Shown here piece by piece: positions 37,188 to 50,814 of a stretch of DNA of 64,000 bases; the stretch's first letter is position 1; each line of letters starts with the position of its first letter. The notes beneath the pieces were generated by a model. The model worked only from the letters and a program-made list of their open reading frames with translations, had not been told where the DNA came from and ran no database searches. The stretch is taken from NCBI GenBank assembly GCA_034189325.1, contig JAXHUM010000116.1:62001-126000 (forward strand). The letters run 5' to 3'. The DNA is from JAXHUM01 sp034189325. Lineage in GTDB: Bacteria; Desulfobacterota; DSM-4660; Desulfatiglandales; Desulfatiglandaceae. Made by a program: the position numbers and the translations under genes.

Positions 37188-38077
37188 AACCGAGGTTGTG
37201 GCCATATCTCATTAAACAGGCCTTCGCAAATATCAAGAACAATGGCCTTGTCCACCTCATAGGCCTCGGTACAATGGTTGTCTCCCTATTGATTTTCGGC
37301 ACATTCTTGCTCCTTTTTGTGAATTTGAATGCCTGGATAGAAGGATGGGGCGACTCAGTCTCCATGAGTATCTACCTTGAGGATGGGGCTGATGACAGGG
37401 CTGTAGAGAAAATAGCCACCTACATCGAATCACTTCCCTCCGCAAGGATAAAGAATCGTATCTCCAAACGGGAGGCCCTTGAAGAACTTCGCAAGTCCCT
37501 CGGGTCTCAGGCGGGTCTCCTCGAAGGTCTTTCAAGAAATCCCTTACCAGCTTCCCTGGAGGTGGTTTTCGAGGATGTTGAGGGCCGAACCATAGAATTC
37601 AAATCGGTCAAACAAGAACTTGAAAAGATGGAAGGAGTCGAAGAGGCCCAATACAGTGAGGAATGGCTCAGACGTTTTGAGGGCCTTATTAACATCGTCA
37701 AACTTGTTGGATACGTTGTGGGAGGACTTTTATGTGTCGGAGTTCTCTTTATTGTGACAAACACCATAAAGCTGACCATTTATTCTAGGAAAGAGGAGAT
37801 AAAGATTCTCAAACTCGTTGGGGCAACGGATCTCTTTGTGAAGATTCCATTCCTGCTGGAGGGGATGTTTCATGGAATCGTTAGTGGCGTCTCATCTGTA
37901 TTGGCGCTTTTTTTGGGGTATCTCCTTGTATCCGGGAAGAAAATACAGATCTTGGATCTTCCATTCCTCGATGTCATCTTTATTCCTGGGGAGTATGTGT
38001 TTGCCATGATCCTGATTAGTGTGGCCCTCGGGCTGGTCGGGAGCTTCGTGGCGGTCGGAAGCTTTTTCGAAATATGA
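37184..38077 (+). CDS. ftsX: Cell division permease-like protein FtsX
   Basis: 297 residues. One N-terminal membrane helix (about 22-47), an extracytoplasmic domain (residues 55-155) expected to bind the EnvC-type coiled coil, then three further helices. The conserved cytoplasmic stretch SRKEEIKILKLVGATDLFVK is present. It overlaps both neighbours by four bases, giving a tightly coupled ftsE-ftsX-envC unit. Confidence 0.95.
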   Translation: MKPRLWPYLIKQAFANIKNNGLVHLIGLGTMVVSLLIFGTFLLLFVNLNAWIEGWGDSVSMSIYLEDGADDRAVEKIATYIESLPSARIKNRISKREALEELRKSLGSQAGLLEGLSRNPLPASLEVVFEDVEGRTIEFKSVKQELEKMEGVEEAQYSEEWLRRFEGLINIVKLVGYVVGGLLCVGVLFIVTNTIKLTIYSRKEEIKILKLVGATDLFVKIPFLLEGMFHGIVSGVSSVLALFLGYLLVSGKKIQILDLPFLDVIFIPGEYVFAMILISVALGLVGSFVAVGSFFEI

Positions 38078-39246
38078 GAAGAGGATCCTTTCCATTCCAA
38101 TGGAGACCGATGGTCTTCCCCCTTCTTTTTGTTGTGATTCCCTTTGTTGGACAGCCTGATGTCATGGCCAATCCACAGGCCAAGACTGGGCAGGACAGAA
38201 TAAAGGCGATCGAACAGAGACTTTCATTGGAGAAGCAGAAGCTAGAGGCCTTTAATTTCCATGAGAAGGGGCTCTTGGAACAGATCGCTATCCTCGAAAA
38301 AGAGGTGGCCTCCAAGAGATCCTCTATTGAGGAGATAAAGAAGAAGCTTCAACAGAAAAGAATCACTATCAAGAAGCTCGAAAAGAGACTGACGCGGTTG
38401 GATCATTCCTTAAAAGATCTGGAGAATCAGTCTGCCGATAGATTGACAGTCTTATACAAATACGCGAAGAACGGGTACACTAAAGCCCTGTCGGATGTCA
38501 GGGATGTGGATCAATTCTGGAGGAGAGTCAAATACGTAAAGGCGGTTATGGGGGCTGATCGTCAAGAACTATCAAGGTTGAACGAGGAACAGAAAAAACA
38601 AAGAGGAGAAATATCTCTCGTAGAGAGAAAGCTCGACGAAAAAGAAGACCTTAAAGAGAAAGAGGAGGCCAGACTCGAGGAACTCAAGAAGGAGGTTGAA
38701 AAACAGGTCATTCATCTCGTGAAAATTCATAGGGAAAAGGAATTTTACGAGACTGCTGTAAAGGAATTGGAGCTCGCAGCTCATGATGTAAAGAGAACCT
38801 TGCTGGATTTGGAGAAAAAAAGTTCTTACAGAGGGACCCCCTCTTCTCGTTTTGCCGATGCAAAGGGGGAGCTGCCATCGCCGCTGGAGGGAAAGGTCAT
38901 TCCGGGAAGCAGCTTTTTGAGGTCTGCCAAATTGAGTCCTTACAGAGGAGTTTTCATAGAATCAAGCTCCGATACAAGGGTAAGGGCAATATTTCCAGGA
39001 CGTGTTGATTTCTCCGGACGTCTTAAGGGCTATGGGGAAATCGTTGTTATTAATCATGGTTTGCGATACTTTACAATATCCGCACACCTCTCCCTTAGGA
39101 AGAGGAATGAAGGGGATATGGTAGAAGCGGGAGAGGTGATCGGATTGGCGGCCGGCAAAGGATCTGGAAGCGGGGGAAAACTCTATTTCGAGATCAGGAA
39201 GGCAGGTAAGAATCTGGACTCTATGAAATGGTTGAAAGTAAATTGA
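38074..39246 (+). CDS. envC: EnvC-like murein hydrolase activator (degenerate LytM)
   Basis: 390 residues: a signal-like hydrophobic N-terminus, a long coiled coil (about 40-245), and a C-terminal M23/LytM domain. The catalytic zinc ligands are lost: the usual HxGxD site reads YRGVFI and the last His of LHFEIR is Tyr (LYFEIRK); only one His (SAHLS) remains. That is the pattern of EnvC, which does not cut peptidoglycan but activates amidases. Its position directly after ftsX, by ATGA overlap, fits a partner of FtsEX. Confidence 0.92.
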   Translation: MRRGSFPFQWRPMVFPLLFVVIPFVGQPDVMANPQAKTGQDRIKAIEQRLSLEKQKLEAFNFHEKGLLEQIAILEKEVASKRSSIEEIKKKLQQKRITIKKLEKRLTRLDHSLKDLENQSADRLTVLYKYAKNGYTKALSDVRDVDQFWRRVKYVKAVMGADRQELSRLNEEQKKQRGEISLVERKLDEKEDLKEKEEARLEELKKEVEKQVIHLVKIHREKEFYETAVKELELAAHDVKRTLLDLEKKSSYRGTPSSRFADAKGELPSPLEGKVIPGSSFLRSAKLSPYRGVFIESSSDTRVRAIFPGRVDFSGRLKGYGEIVVINHGLRYFTISAHLSLRKRNEGDMVEAGEVIGLAAGKGSGSGGKLYFEIRKAGKNLDSMKWLKVN

Positions 39247-39405
39247 GTCCACAACATAAGGGTGACTCCTCAGAAACAGCGGGCGGGAATCCCGGTCCAA
39301 ACCAGGCCTCAGTGGTTTTTAAGAATATATTTTCAGTGCGACTGTGCGCCGGATAAGAAACTCACATTATAATCTTGTGACCTTGGTCATAAAATCGGGA
39401 GCGGA

Positions 39406-40740
39406 ATGATGACAATCTCAAAGACCAGATCAATTTTCGGTATCATTTTCATGTCTCTGTTGATCGCCGGAGCCCTTTTTCTGAATGGAAACGGTGAAGA
39501 GGTTAATGCCGATACCAAAGAGGTTTATAAGAATATCGAGATCTTTGCAGAGGTCCTGAGAAAGATCGAAAAGAGCTATGTGGAGCCGAAAGATCCCCAT
39601 GAATTGATTTACGGAGCGATTCAAGGAATGGTGGGTAAGCTCGATCCTCATTCCTCTTTTATGCCCAAGGACGATTACAAAGAACTGCTTATGGAGACGG
39701 AGGGCAGCTTCACAGGTATCGGCATTGAAATCACCCTGAAGGACAATATCCTCACGGTGGTATCACCTATTGAGGGAACCCCCGCTTTTAAGGCAGGGAT
39801 AAAGGCAGGCGACAGGATCATAAGAGTGGAGGACAAGTCCACGAAGGGCATGACACTTTTGCAGGCAGTCAAGTTAATCAGGGGGCCAAAAGGAACGATT
39901 GTCAAATTGACGATTGTGCGTAAAGGTGAGAAAAAGCCCTTAGAATTGCCTATTACAAGAGATGAGATTCCGCTGGTAAGCGTCAGGAATTTCCATTTGA
40001 CACCCGATATCAGCTACATTCGGGTCACCAGTTTTCAGAAAAGGACCGTAAAAGACCTCAAATCCGCACTTGAGGATGTTGAGAAGGATGGCTCGTTGAA
40101 AGGGCTGATTCTGGATTTGAGGAATAATCCGGGAGGCCTTTTGGCACAGGCTATAGAGGTCTCGGATATTTTCCTCGATTCAGGGGTGATCGTCAGCACC
40201 AAAGGGAGGGATTCCAGGCAGAACATTACTGCCACGGCGAATAAGAACAGCAAATTAAGGGTGTATCCGATCATTGTATTGATCAATGGTGGGAGTGCCA
40301 GCGCCTCGGAGATAGTCGCGGGTGCTCTCCAGGACAACAAAAGGGCGATTATCCTCGGGACGAGAAGCTTTGGAAAGGGATCGGTCCAGACAATCTTGCC
40401 CCTGTCCGATGGATCCGGACTGCGCTTGACCACGGCACGGTACTATACGCCCAGTGGCAAGTCTATTCAGTCACTCGGGATTGTGCCTGATATCGAAGTT
40501 GAATATGTGCCTCCTCCAGAAAAAGCAGAAAAGGACCAGCCCCATTTTGTCAGGGAGGAGGATCTTGAGGGACATATGCTCGGCGAGAAAGAGGAAACAG
40601 TCGATGAGGACAAGAATGATGAAGAACCTGATGGAGATCAGAGGGCAAAAACACTCCTTGAGAGGGACAATCAGGTTCGAAACGCCCTGCAATTGCTTAA
40701 AACGTGGACTGTCTTTTCAGAAATCAATACAGGTTCGTGA
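39406..40740 (+). CDS. C-terminal processing peptidase CtpA (S41 family)
   Basis: 444 residues, periplasmic serine protease. N-terminal membrane signal segment, PDZ domain (about 100-190; TGIGIEITLK, GTPAFKAGIKAGD), then the S41 core with catalytic Ser in GGSASASEIVAGA and Lys in FGKGSVQTI. The C-terminal tail is acidic (from about 395). ATG 39406 and 39409 are both possible; the second has better spacing to GGGAG. The order envC-ctpA-deacetylase is common in Desulfobacterota and suggests shared work on the cell wall. Confidence 0.93.
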   Translation: MMTISKTRSIFGIIFMSLLIAGALFLNGNGEEVNADTKEVYKNIEIFAEVLRKIEKSYVEPKDPHELIYGAIQGMVGKLDPHSSFMPKDDYKELLMETEGSFTGIGIEITLKDNILTVVSPIEGTPAFKAGIKAGDRIIRVEDKSTKGMTLLQAVKLIRGPKGTIVKLTIVRKGEKKPLELPITRDEIPLVSVRNFHLTPDISYIRVTSFQKRTVKDLKSALEDVEKDGSLKGLILDLRNNPGGLLAQAIEVSDIFLDSGVIVSTKGRDSRQNITATANKNSKLRVYPIIVLINGGSASASEIVAGALQDNKRAIILGTRSFGKGSVQTILPLSDGSGLRLTTARYYTPSGKSIQSLGIVPDIEVEYVPPPEKAEKDQPHFVREEDLEGHMLGEKEETVDEDKNDEEPDGDQRAKTLLERDNQVRNALQLLKTWTVFSEINTGS

Positions 40741-40919
40741 AACAGATGAAAGAGTGTTTTGCCCAAATTATGATTCCTAGGCCATAAATGCTGTGGCAGA
40801 GGTAGTGACTGTTGAGGTGGTCATATTCGATGAAGATCGTGTAGAAAGCTCCTTGAATATCTCCATACTGTCTTATGCGTTTGGTCTAGCGGGATGTTCA
40901 GACCGAAATACGTGCAGGA

Positions 40920-42077
40920 ATGATTGATCGAAACCATACTTTTATTTTCATCCTCTTTCCAATATTGTTGGGCTGCTTTGTGCTGTTCGGCCTCTTTTTT
41001 TTGTTCCACGAAAGCATTACCGGAACGTCGATGCCGGTGTATGAAGAGGGCTATTCAACTGGCGATGATCTCATTGAACAGATTAGAGAGATAGATTCAT
41101 CAATTTACGAATCCCTTTACGACAGTGGTACGCGGAAAGAGGATATATTCTTTCTGGATGTTCAACCAAAGCACCTCAATGATTATGTGTGGGATTTTAC
41201 AAGCCTCCTTGTGAAATGTATGAATTTACAGTCGGCATTGGACCTTTCGACGAATATTCGTCGTAACCTGTCTGAGTTAGGACCGAGTATCGTCATTCGG
41301 GAGGAGAAGGAGTCTGAGGCCATTGTGATTTGTCATGTATTCGCCCAAGGCTGCTACACTCACAAAATAACTATGAGGTCAAATGGGTTTTTTTTGCCGA
41401 GAGCCCAGGGAAAAGGAAAGGTCGCAATTATTATAGATGACCTGGGGTACGATCTAAAGATCGCGTCTTCCTTTATCCAGATGGATATCCCGTTGAGCTT
41501 TTCCGTCCTGCCTTCTGCCACCTTTACAGATTCAATTGTCAGACAGGTCAATCAAAAAGGGGGAGAACTGATTCTCCATTTGCCGATGGAGCCGAAAAAA
41601 TATCCATCGGTGGATCCAGGCCCGGGGGCGTTGCTCTTATCCATGACGAGAGATGAACTCAAGGATGTCCTAGACCGGGATTTGGGAGATATTCCCGGAG
41701 CCCGAGGTGTGAATAACCATATGGGATCATCGTTTTCAGAGGATCGGAGATGTATGAAAGTAGTCTTGAAGGAGTTAAAGGAGAGAGGCCTCTACTTTGT
41801 TGACAGTCTTACGACAAACAGGACCGTCGGGTATGAATTGGCAAAGGAGATGGGACTGCCTGTGACTAAGAGAAGCGTGTTCCTGGACAATAATCTTGAG
41901 AAGAAAGCGATAAGAATGCAGATGGAACGTCTTTTTAATATAGCACGTCATTCAGGAAGTGCCGTTGGGATTGGTCATCCTCACCAGGAGACTTTGGATA
42001 TACTGAATGAGTATCATGCAAAAATGAAGAGGGAGATTCAATTGGTACCTGTCTCTGAACTTGCAAGGTTAAAATAG
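40920..42077 (+). CDS. Divergent polysaccharide deacetylase (YibQ-like)
   Basis: 385 residues: one N-terminal membrane helix (about 8-32) and a periplasmic part. The C-terminal half is the divergent polysaccharide deacetylase domain: VAIIIDDLGYD, LILHLPMEP, GVNNHMGSSF, and GIGHPHQETL. The NodB-type metal ligands are recognisable. It is likely to act on cell-wall glycans; the exact substrate is not established. Follows ctpA by about 180 bases. Confidence 0.9.
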   Translation: MIDRNHTFIFILFPILLGCFVLFGLFFLFHESITGTSMPVYEEGYSTGDDLIEQIREIDSSIYESLYDSGTRKEDIFFLDVQPKHLNDYVWDFTSLLVKCMNLQSALDLSTNIRRNLSELGPSIVIREEKESEAIVICHVFAQGCYTHKITMRSNGFFLPRAQGKGKVAIIIDDLGYDLKIASSFIQMDIPLSFSVLPSATFTDSIVRQVNQKGGELILHLPMEPKKYPSVDPGPGALLLSMTRDELKDVLDRDLGDIPGARGVNNHMGSSFSEDRRCMKVVLKELKERGLYFVDSLTTNRTVGYELAKEMGLPVTKRSVFLDNNLEKKAIRMQMERLFNIARHSGSAVGIGHPHQETLDILNEYHAKMKREIQLVPVSELARLK

Positions 42078-42208
42078 AACGACAGTTTTGGAACGTAAAA
42101 ACGATGAGACGGTTGTAGCCCTACAGAAACCCGATATGGGGTCATATCTGATGCAGAACCCATAAATGGACGCCGAATCTGATGAGAAGATAGGAAAGGG
42201 ATGTGAGA

Positions 42209-43363
42209 ATGAAAGTACCATTGCTCGATCTGAAAAGGCAGTATAAGACGATTCAAGAGGAGATAATGATTGCTGCACGAGAGGTTTTTGACTCTCAACA
42301 ATTTGTGCTTGGTGAGAAGGTGGAAGAGCTGGAGGATAAGATCGCTGCCTACTGCCACTGTCGTTATGCCGTGGGTGTTTCCTCAGGAACTGATTCCCTG
42401 CTGATTTCTTTGATGACGGCGGATATCGGTTTCGAGGACCTGGTAATCACTACGCCCTACAGTTTTTTCGCCACAGCCGGGGCCATTGCAAGGGTTGGTG
42501 CGAGGCCGGTGTTCGCGGACATCAACGAAGAAACATACAATATTGACCCTTTAAAAATTGAGGAGATTATCTCTTCTGAGGATAACAAAAAGAGGCAGAG
42601 AATAAAAGCCATCATCCCGGTTCATTTATATGGGCAAAGTGCGGATATGGAGCCTATCTTGGATATGGCCAAACAGTATGGACTGACGGTTATAGAGGAT
42701 GGGGCACAGGCTATTGGGGCTGAATATCGATTCAAGGACGGATCTGTCAAGAGGGCGGGCTCCATGGGGGATTATGGGTGCTTCTCTTTTTTTCCATCAA
42801 AGAACTTGGGTGCCTTCGGAGATGGAGGGATGGTGACGACTAATGATGAAACAACATACCAACGATTGAAAACAATGCGAGTGCATGGGGCAAACCCTAA
42901 GTATTATCATAGCTTTATCGGCGGAAATTTCAGGCTCGACGCCCTCCAGGCCGCCATTTTGATTGTCAAAATAAAATATCTCGACAGGTGGACTCGAAAA
43001 AGGGTGGAGAATGGACTTCTCTATAGAAGTCTTTTCGAAGAAAAGGGATTAGAAAGGATATCGTTACCTCTTGAGAAGGAGGCAAGGCATATACACAATC
43101 AGTTCGTGATTAAGGTCGGTGATCGGAGGGATGAGCTCAAGGAATATCTGAAAAGTCGAGGGGTGGGGTCAGAGGTATATTATCCCGTTCCGCTCCATAT
43201 GCAGGCCTGTTTCAAATATCTCGGATACCAAGCAGAAGATTTTCCAGTCGCTAAGGAGGCTGCTGAGAAGACCTTGGGGCTACCGATTTTTCCAGAATTG
43301 ACGCATGATGAAATCGAGTACGTCGTCGAGTCAATCTCTGAATTTTTCCATGCTTTTCCATAA
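42209..43363 (+). CDS. DegT/DnrJ/EryC1/StrS sugar aminotransferase
   Basis: 384-residue PLP enzyme that aminates keto-sugars of nucleotide-activated surface sugars. PLP Lys in FFPSKNLGAFGDGG; also SSGTDSLLISLM, PVHLYGQSADM, EDGAQAIGAEY, and GGNFRLDALQAA. ATG 42209 has AGGAAAGGG eight bases upstream. It is isolated here: no other nucleotide-sugar or glycosyltransferase gene is nearby. The closest full homologues of this group make 3- or 4-amino sugars (for example the WbpE type). Confidence 0.92.
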   Translation: MKVPLLDLKRQYKTIQEEIMIAAREVFDSQQFVLGEKVEELEDKIAAYCHCRYAVGVSSGTDSLLISLMTADIGFEDLVITTPYSFFATAGAIARVGARPVFADINEETYNIDPLKIEEIISSEDNKKRQRIKAIIPVHLYGQSADMEPILDMAKQYGLTVIEDGAQAIGAEYRFKDGSVKRAGSMGDYGCFSFFPSKNLGAFGDGGMVTTNDETTYQRLKTMRVHGANPKYYHSFIGGNFRLDALQAAILIVKIKYLDRWTRKRVENGLLYRSLFEEKGLERISLPLEKEARHIHNQFVIKVGDRRDELKEYLKSRGVGSEVYYPVPLHMQACFKYLGYQAEDFPVAKEAAEKTLGLPIFPELTHDEIEYVVESISEFFHAFP

Positions 43364-43611
43364 AAGCAACAGGTGCTGATAAAGGGTAAAACGATTTTTC
43401 GACTAAAAGCTGCAGAGCCTTAATAGTCCCTACAAGGACTTATCGAACAGAAGGTGAATGGAATCTAAGGGGTTGTAATTGTTTGTGAAAAGGCTGGTAG
43501 TCATTTCGGTTCCAAATCCTAACAAGAGTCGCTCCACTCTGTGGGAAAATGCCTGGAAATATCCTCGTTGAGTCTCAGGGGAAAAAAAATCATTTACCTT
43601 AAAAAAAACGC

Positions 43612-43640
43612 TTGACTTCCTTCGGATAAATAGATTAAAT
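43612..43640 (+). promoter_or_regulatory. rrn promoter P1
   Basis: TTGACT, 17-base spacer, TTAAAT. Located about 165 bases before the 16S start, with an A-rich tract upstream. Confidence 0.65.
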
Positions 43641-43679
43641 ACGCTCTTCCTTGTTAATGCTGGTTCGAAAAGAAATTGC

Positions 43680-43708
43680 TTGACAAGGCTTCGGGTTTTG
43701 CTTATGTT
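43680..43708 (+). promoter_or_regulatory. rrn promoter P2
   Basis: TTGACA (perfect -35), 17-base spacer, TATGTT. About 95 bases upstream of the 16S start, just before boxA. Confidence 0.7.
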
Positions 43709-43722
43709 TTAAGTCTGATCCT

Positions 43723-43735
43723 TGCTCTTTGAAAA
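43723..43735 (+). promoter_or_regulatory. rrn boxA antitermination element (leader)
   Basis: TGCTCTTTGAAAA matches the boxA consensus (TGCTCTTTAA). It would recruit Nus factors. A second copy precedes the 23S gene at 45840. Confidence 0.75.
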
Positions 43736-43757
43736 CTAAATAGTGAAGTTGTGCAGG
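43735..43757 (+). other. 16S precursor processing stem, 5' arm
   Basis: ACTAAATAGTGA at 43735-43746 is exactly complementary to TCACTATTTAGT at 45423-45434, and GTGCAGG just after it pairs with CCTGCC at about 45414. The loop encloses the whole 16S gene, as expected for an RNase III processing stem. Confidence 0.75.
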
Positions 43758-43803
43758 TCTCGTTATAGATTTTTAAAAACAGGATGAATAATCCTTCATG
43801 ATT

Positions 43804-45379
<1,576 letters not shown>

Positions 45380-45523
45380 TGGCTACTGTAAGGTAGTACA
45401 TCCTAGGTCAATCCTGCCAGCGTCACTATTTAGTCTTGAGGGAGCAAGGTGGATTTTGGTTTCAATCGTGATTTGCCAACGAAAGAGCGATAGGAATCGT
45501 TGTCTGCGAGTTAGGGATTGGAC

Positions 45524-45602
<79 letters not shown>

Positions 45603-45660
45603 CCTATATGAGTGTTGGTAGAATATTAATCCAATAATCAGTTCAAGGCTCCGGTTTATG

Positions 45661-45736
45661 GGGGGTGTAGCTCAGGTGGGAGAGCACCTGCTTTGCACGC
45701 AGGAGGTCATCGGTTCGATCCCGTTCACCTCCACCA
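45661..45736 (+). tRNA. tRNA-Ala (TGC)
   Basis: Acceptor GGGGGTG/CACCTCC, anticodon loop TTTGCAC with TGC, T loop TTCGATC, encoded CCA; 76 bases. Second spacer tRNA. The T stem (ATCGG/CCGTT) has one U-U mismatch. Confidence 0.96.
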
Positions 45737-45839
45737 GACAAAATCTCAATGTTGAAAGCTTAAAGCTGATAAACAAAAAGATGTTGGTTTAGTTTCAGCT
45801 TTCGGCTTTGAGCTTTGAGCTCGGGGTGAGAGCCCTATC

Positions 45840-45852
45840 TGTTCTTTGAAAA
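45840..45852 (+). promoter_or_regulatory. boxA element before 23S
   Basis: TGTTCTTTGAAAA, the spacer copy of the rrn antitermination signal, close to the leader copy at 43723. Confidence 0.65.
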
Positions 45853-45854
45853 CT

Positions 45855-45924
45855 GAATATAGAGTAATGCAATTTCAAAGGTGCCTGAGATAGTACAAAC
45901 AGAAGCATAGATGGAAAATTTTAT

Positions 45925-45932
<8 letters not shown>
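45855..45932 (+). other. 23S precursor processing stem, 5' arm
   Basis: GCATAGATGGAAAATTTTAT and the following GGCCAAGC (45905-45932) pair almost perfectly with 48965-48993. The outer part 45855-45881 pairs, with small bulges, with about 48993-49017 (CCTTTGATTGC...). Together they make a long RNase III stem around the 23S gene. Confidence 0.8.
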
Positions 45933-48974
<3,042 letters not shown>

Positions 48975-49103
48975 AAACTTTTCCAATCTATGCCCTTTGA
49001 TTGCTTATTCTATATTTAAGTTGATAACCAAGTCGTTGAGCAATGGCCCGTGGAGATCGAAAGTGTCTATTTCGGGTCTGGTAAGTTCGATTGACTGAAA
49101 GGT

Positions 49104-49221
<118 letters not shown>

Positions 49222-49230
49222 TAAATTACG

Positions 49231-49263
49231 AAAAGCCCCTCCTAATGTGAGGGGCTTTTTTTT
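49231..49263 (+). terminator. rrn operon intrinsic terminator
   Basis: AAAAGCCCCTC-CTAATGT-GAGGGGCTTTT with eight or more T. Strong stem and T tract, ten bases after 5S. Confidence 0.92.
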
Positions 49264-49377
49264 GCATTCAAAAAAAGGAGCAGGTATAATCGGGTAAAGA
49301 GCCTTTCGCTTGCATGAAGGTATGACGTGTGATAGTACCAAATAAATATCCTAAAAGACAGGGTTTGTGGGGCCTCT

Positions 49378-49797
49378 ATGTTATTTGAATGCTGTGATAT
49401 TCTGGTTCAAACAACTTCAAAGACCGATATCCTTGATGTGACCCCGCTTGTCACGGAAGTGATTGTGAAAAAAAAGGTGGATCAGGGAACAGTGAATCTC
49501 TTTGTCCCAGGTTCTACCGGCGCGCTAACGACGATTGAATTTGAGACCGGTGCGATAAATGACTTGAGGACTGCAATTGAGCGTATAGCGCCTGAGGATC
49601 TGGTCTATGAGCACAACAAAAGATGGGGCGATGGAAATGGGTATTCACACGTCCGCGCCGCCCTCATAGGGCCATCCCTCAGTATTCCGATTATTGGTCA
49701 AAAAATGGCTCTCGGGACGTGGCAACAAATAGTCTTGCTGGATTTCGATAACAGACCTCGCGAACGACGTGTGTTGGTACAAGTTTGTGGTGAATAA
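49378..49797 (+). CDS. yjbQ: YjbQ family protein (secondary thiamine-phosphate synthase enzyme family)
   Basis: 139 residues, single domain of the UPF0047/YjbQ family. Seen: VNLFVPGSTGALTTIEFETG and RWGDGNGYSHVRAALIGPSL, with conserved His and acidic residues, and IVLLDFDNRPRERRVLVQ at the end. Some members have thiamine-phosphate-synthase activity; the real role is uncertain. It ends next to phoH and may be co-transcribed with it. Confidence 0.92.
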   Translation: MLFECCDILVQTTSKTDILDVTPLVTEVIVKKKVDQGTVNLFVPGSTGALTTIEFETGAINDLRTAIERIAPEDLVYEHNKRWGDGNGYSHVRAALIGPSLSIPIIGQKMALGTWQQIVLLDFDNRPRERRVLVQVCGE

Positions 49798-49810
49798 AAT
49801 TCACAAGAAG

Positions 49811-50755
49811 ATGACTTTCCCGGATAATGATTTGATGCTCGGTCTGTGCGGAGAGCAGAACTCACATCTGAATTTGCTGGAGAAGAGAATAGGTCTTTCC
49901 ATTCATGCCCGAGGAAACGTGTTGTTGTTTGAGGGAGGTGATTGGGAAGTCGACTTGGCTGCAAAGGTGTGCTCCCAACTCTATCAACTGCTGGAACAGG
50001 ACTATCCCCTGTATCTTGGCGATGTGGATTACGCCATAAGGATACTGAGCAATGATGCCTCTGTTGATTTGAAGAGTATATTCAGCGACAAGGTATTCAT
50101 ATCATCGAAAAAGAAAGTCATCACACCTAAGACCCTCAACCAGAAAGAATACATTGATAAGATCAGACAATTTGATATCGTTTTCGGGATAGGACCGGCA
50201 GGCACAGGTAAGACCTATTTGGCTATGGCCATGGCAGTAGCGTCCCTCTTGAGAAATGAGGTGCACCGGGTGGTGCTGGCGAGACCAGCGGTAGAGGCGG
50301 GGGAGCGCCTTGGATTTCTGCCTGGTGATCTTTACGAGAAGGTAAACCCCTATCTAAGACCTCTGTACGATGCCCTCCACGACATGATGGATTTTGATGA
50401 TGCTTCTCATCTTATAGAAAAAGGCGTTGTGGAGGTGGCCCCATTGGCATTTATGAGAGGAAGGACTCTGAACGATTCATTCGTCATACTCGACGAAGCC
50501 CAGAATGCTACCTGCGAGCAAATGAAGATGTTCCTGACTCGCCTTGGTTTCAGTTCTAAGGCCGTGGTTACGGGAGATGTGACCCAGATCGATTTGCCGA
50601 ACGGAAGGGCCTCCGGGCTCATAGAGGCCAGAGACACGCTCAAAGAGATTAAGGGGATTAAGTTCATCCATTTTTCGAGGGAAGACGTGATCCGGCATCC
50701 CTTGGTTCAGGAAATCATTGATGCCTATGAAAAGATGGAAGCTGAAAAGCAGTGA
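49811..50755 (+). CDS. PhoH family ATPase (PhoH-like)
   Basis: 314 residues from ATG 49811. N-terminal KH-like region (IGLSIHARGNVLLFEGGDWE), then the PhoH ATPase domain with Walker A GPAGTGKTYLAMA and Walker B FVILDEAQNAT, GDVTQIDLPNGRASGL. Upstream GTG codons at 49787 and 49790 overlap yjbQ and would add seven or eight residues; no start has a good ribosome site. The order phoH-HD gene-ybeY is widely conserved and points to RNA-linked work with YbeY. Confidence 0.92.
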   Translation: MTFPDNDLMLGLCGEQNSHLNLLEKRIGLSIHARGNVLLFEGGDWEVDLAAKVCSQLYQLLEQDYPLYLGDVDYAIRILSNDASVDLKSIFSDKVFISSKKKVITPKTLNQKEYIDKIRQFDIVFGIGPAGTGKTYLAMAMAVASLLRNEVHRVVLARPAVEAGERLGFLPGDLYEKVNPYLRPLYDALHDMMDFDDASHLIEKGVVEVAPLAFMRGRTLNDSFVILDEAQNATCEQMKMFLTRLGFSSKAVVTGDVTQIDLPNGRASGLIEARDTLKEIKGIKFIHFSREDVIRHPLVQEIIDAYEKMEAEKQ

Positions 50756-50814
50756 AGCTGGGTGTTCATCCGATGGTGGACTGATCCAGTACCTATGCAT
50801 TCTCAGATCACTCA

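Larger units (their letters stand above)
43364..43803. other. rrn leader and upstream region
   Basis: No protein gene. Carries two good sigma-70-type promoters, a boxA and one arm of the 16S processing stem, each listed separately. An A/T-rich stretch at 43588-43609 (runs of A) just before the first -35 box could act as an UP element. Confidence 0.7.
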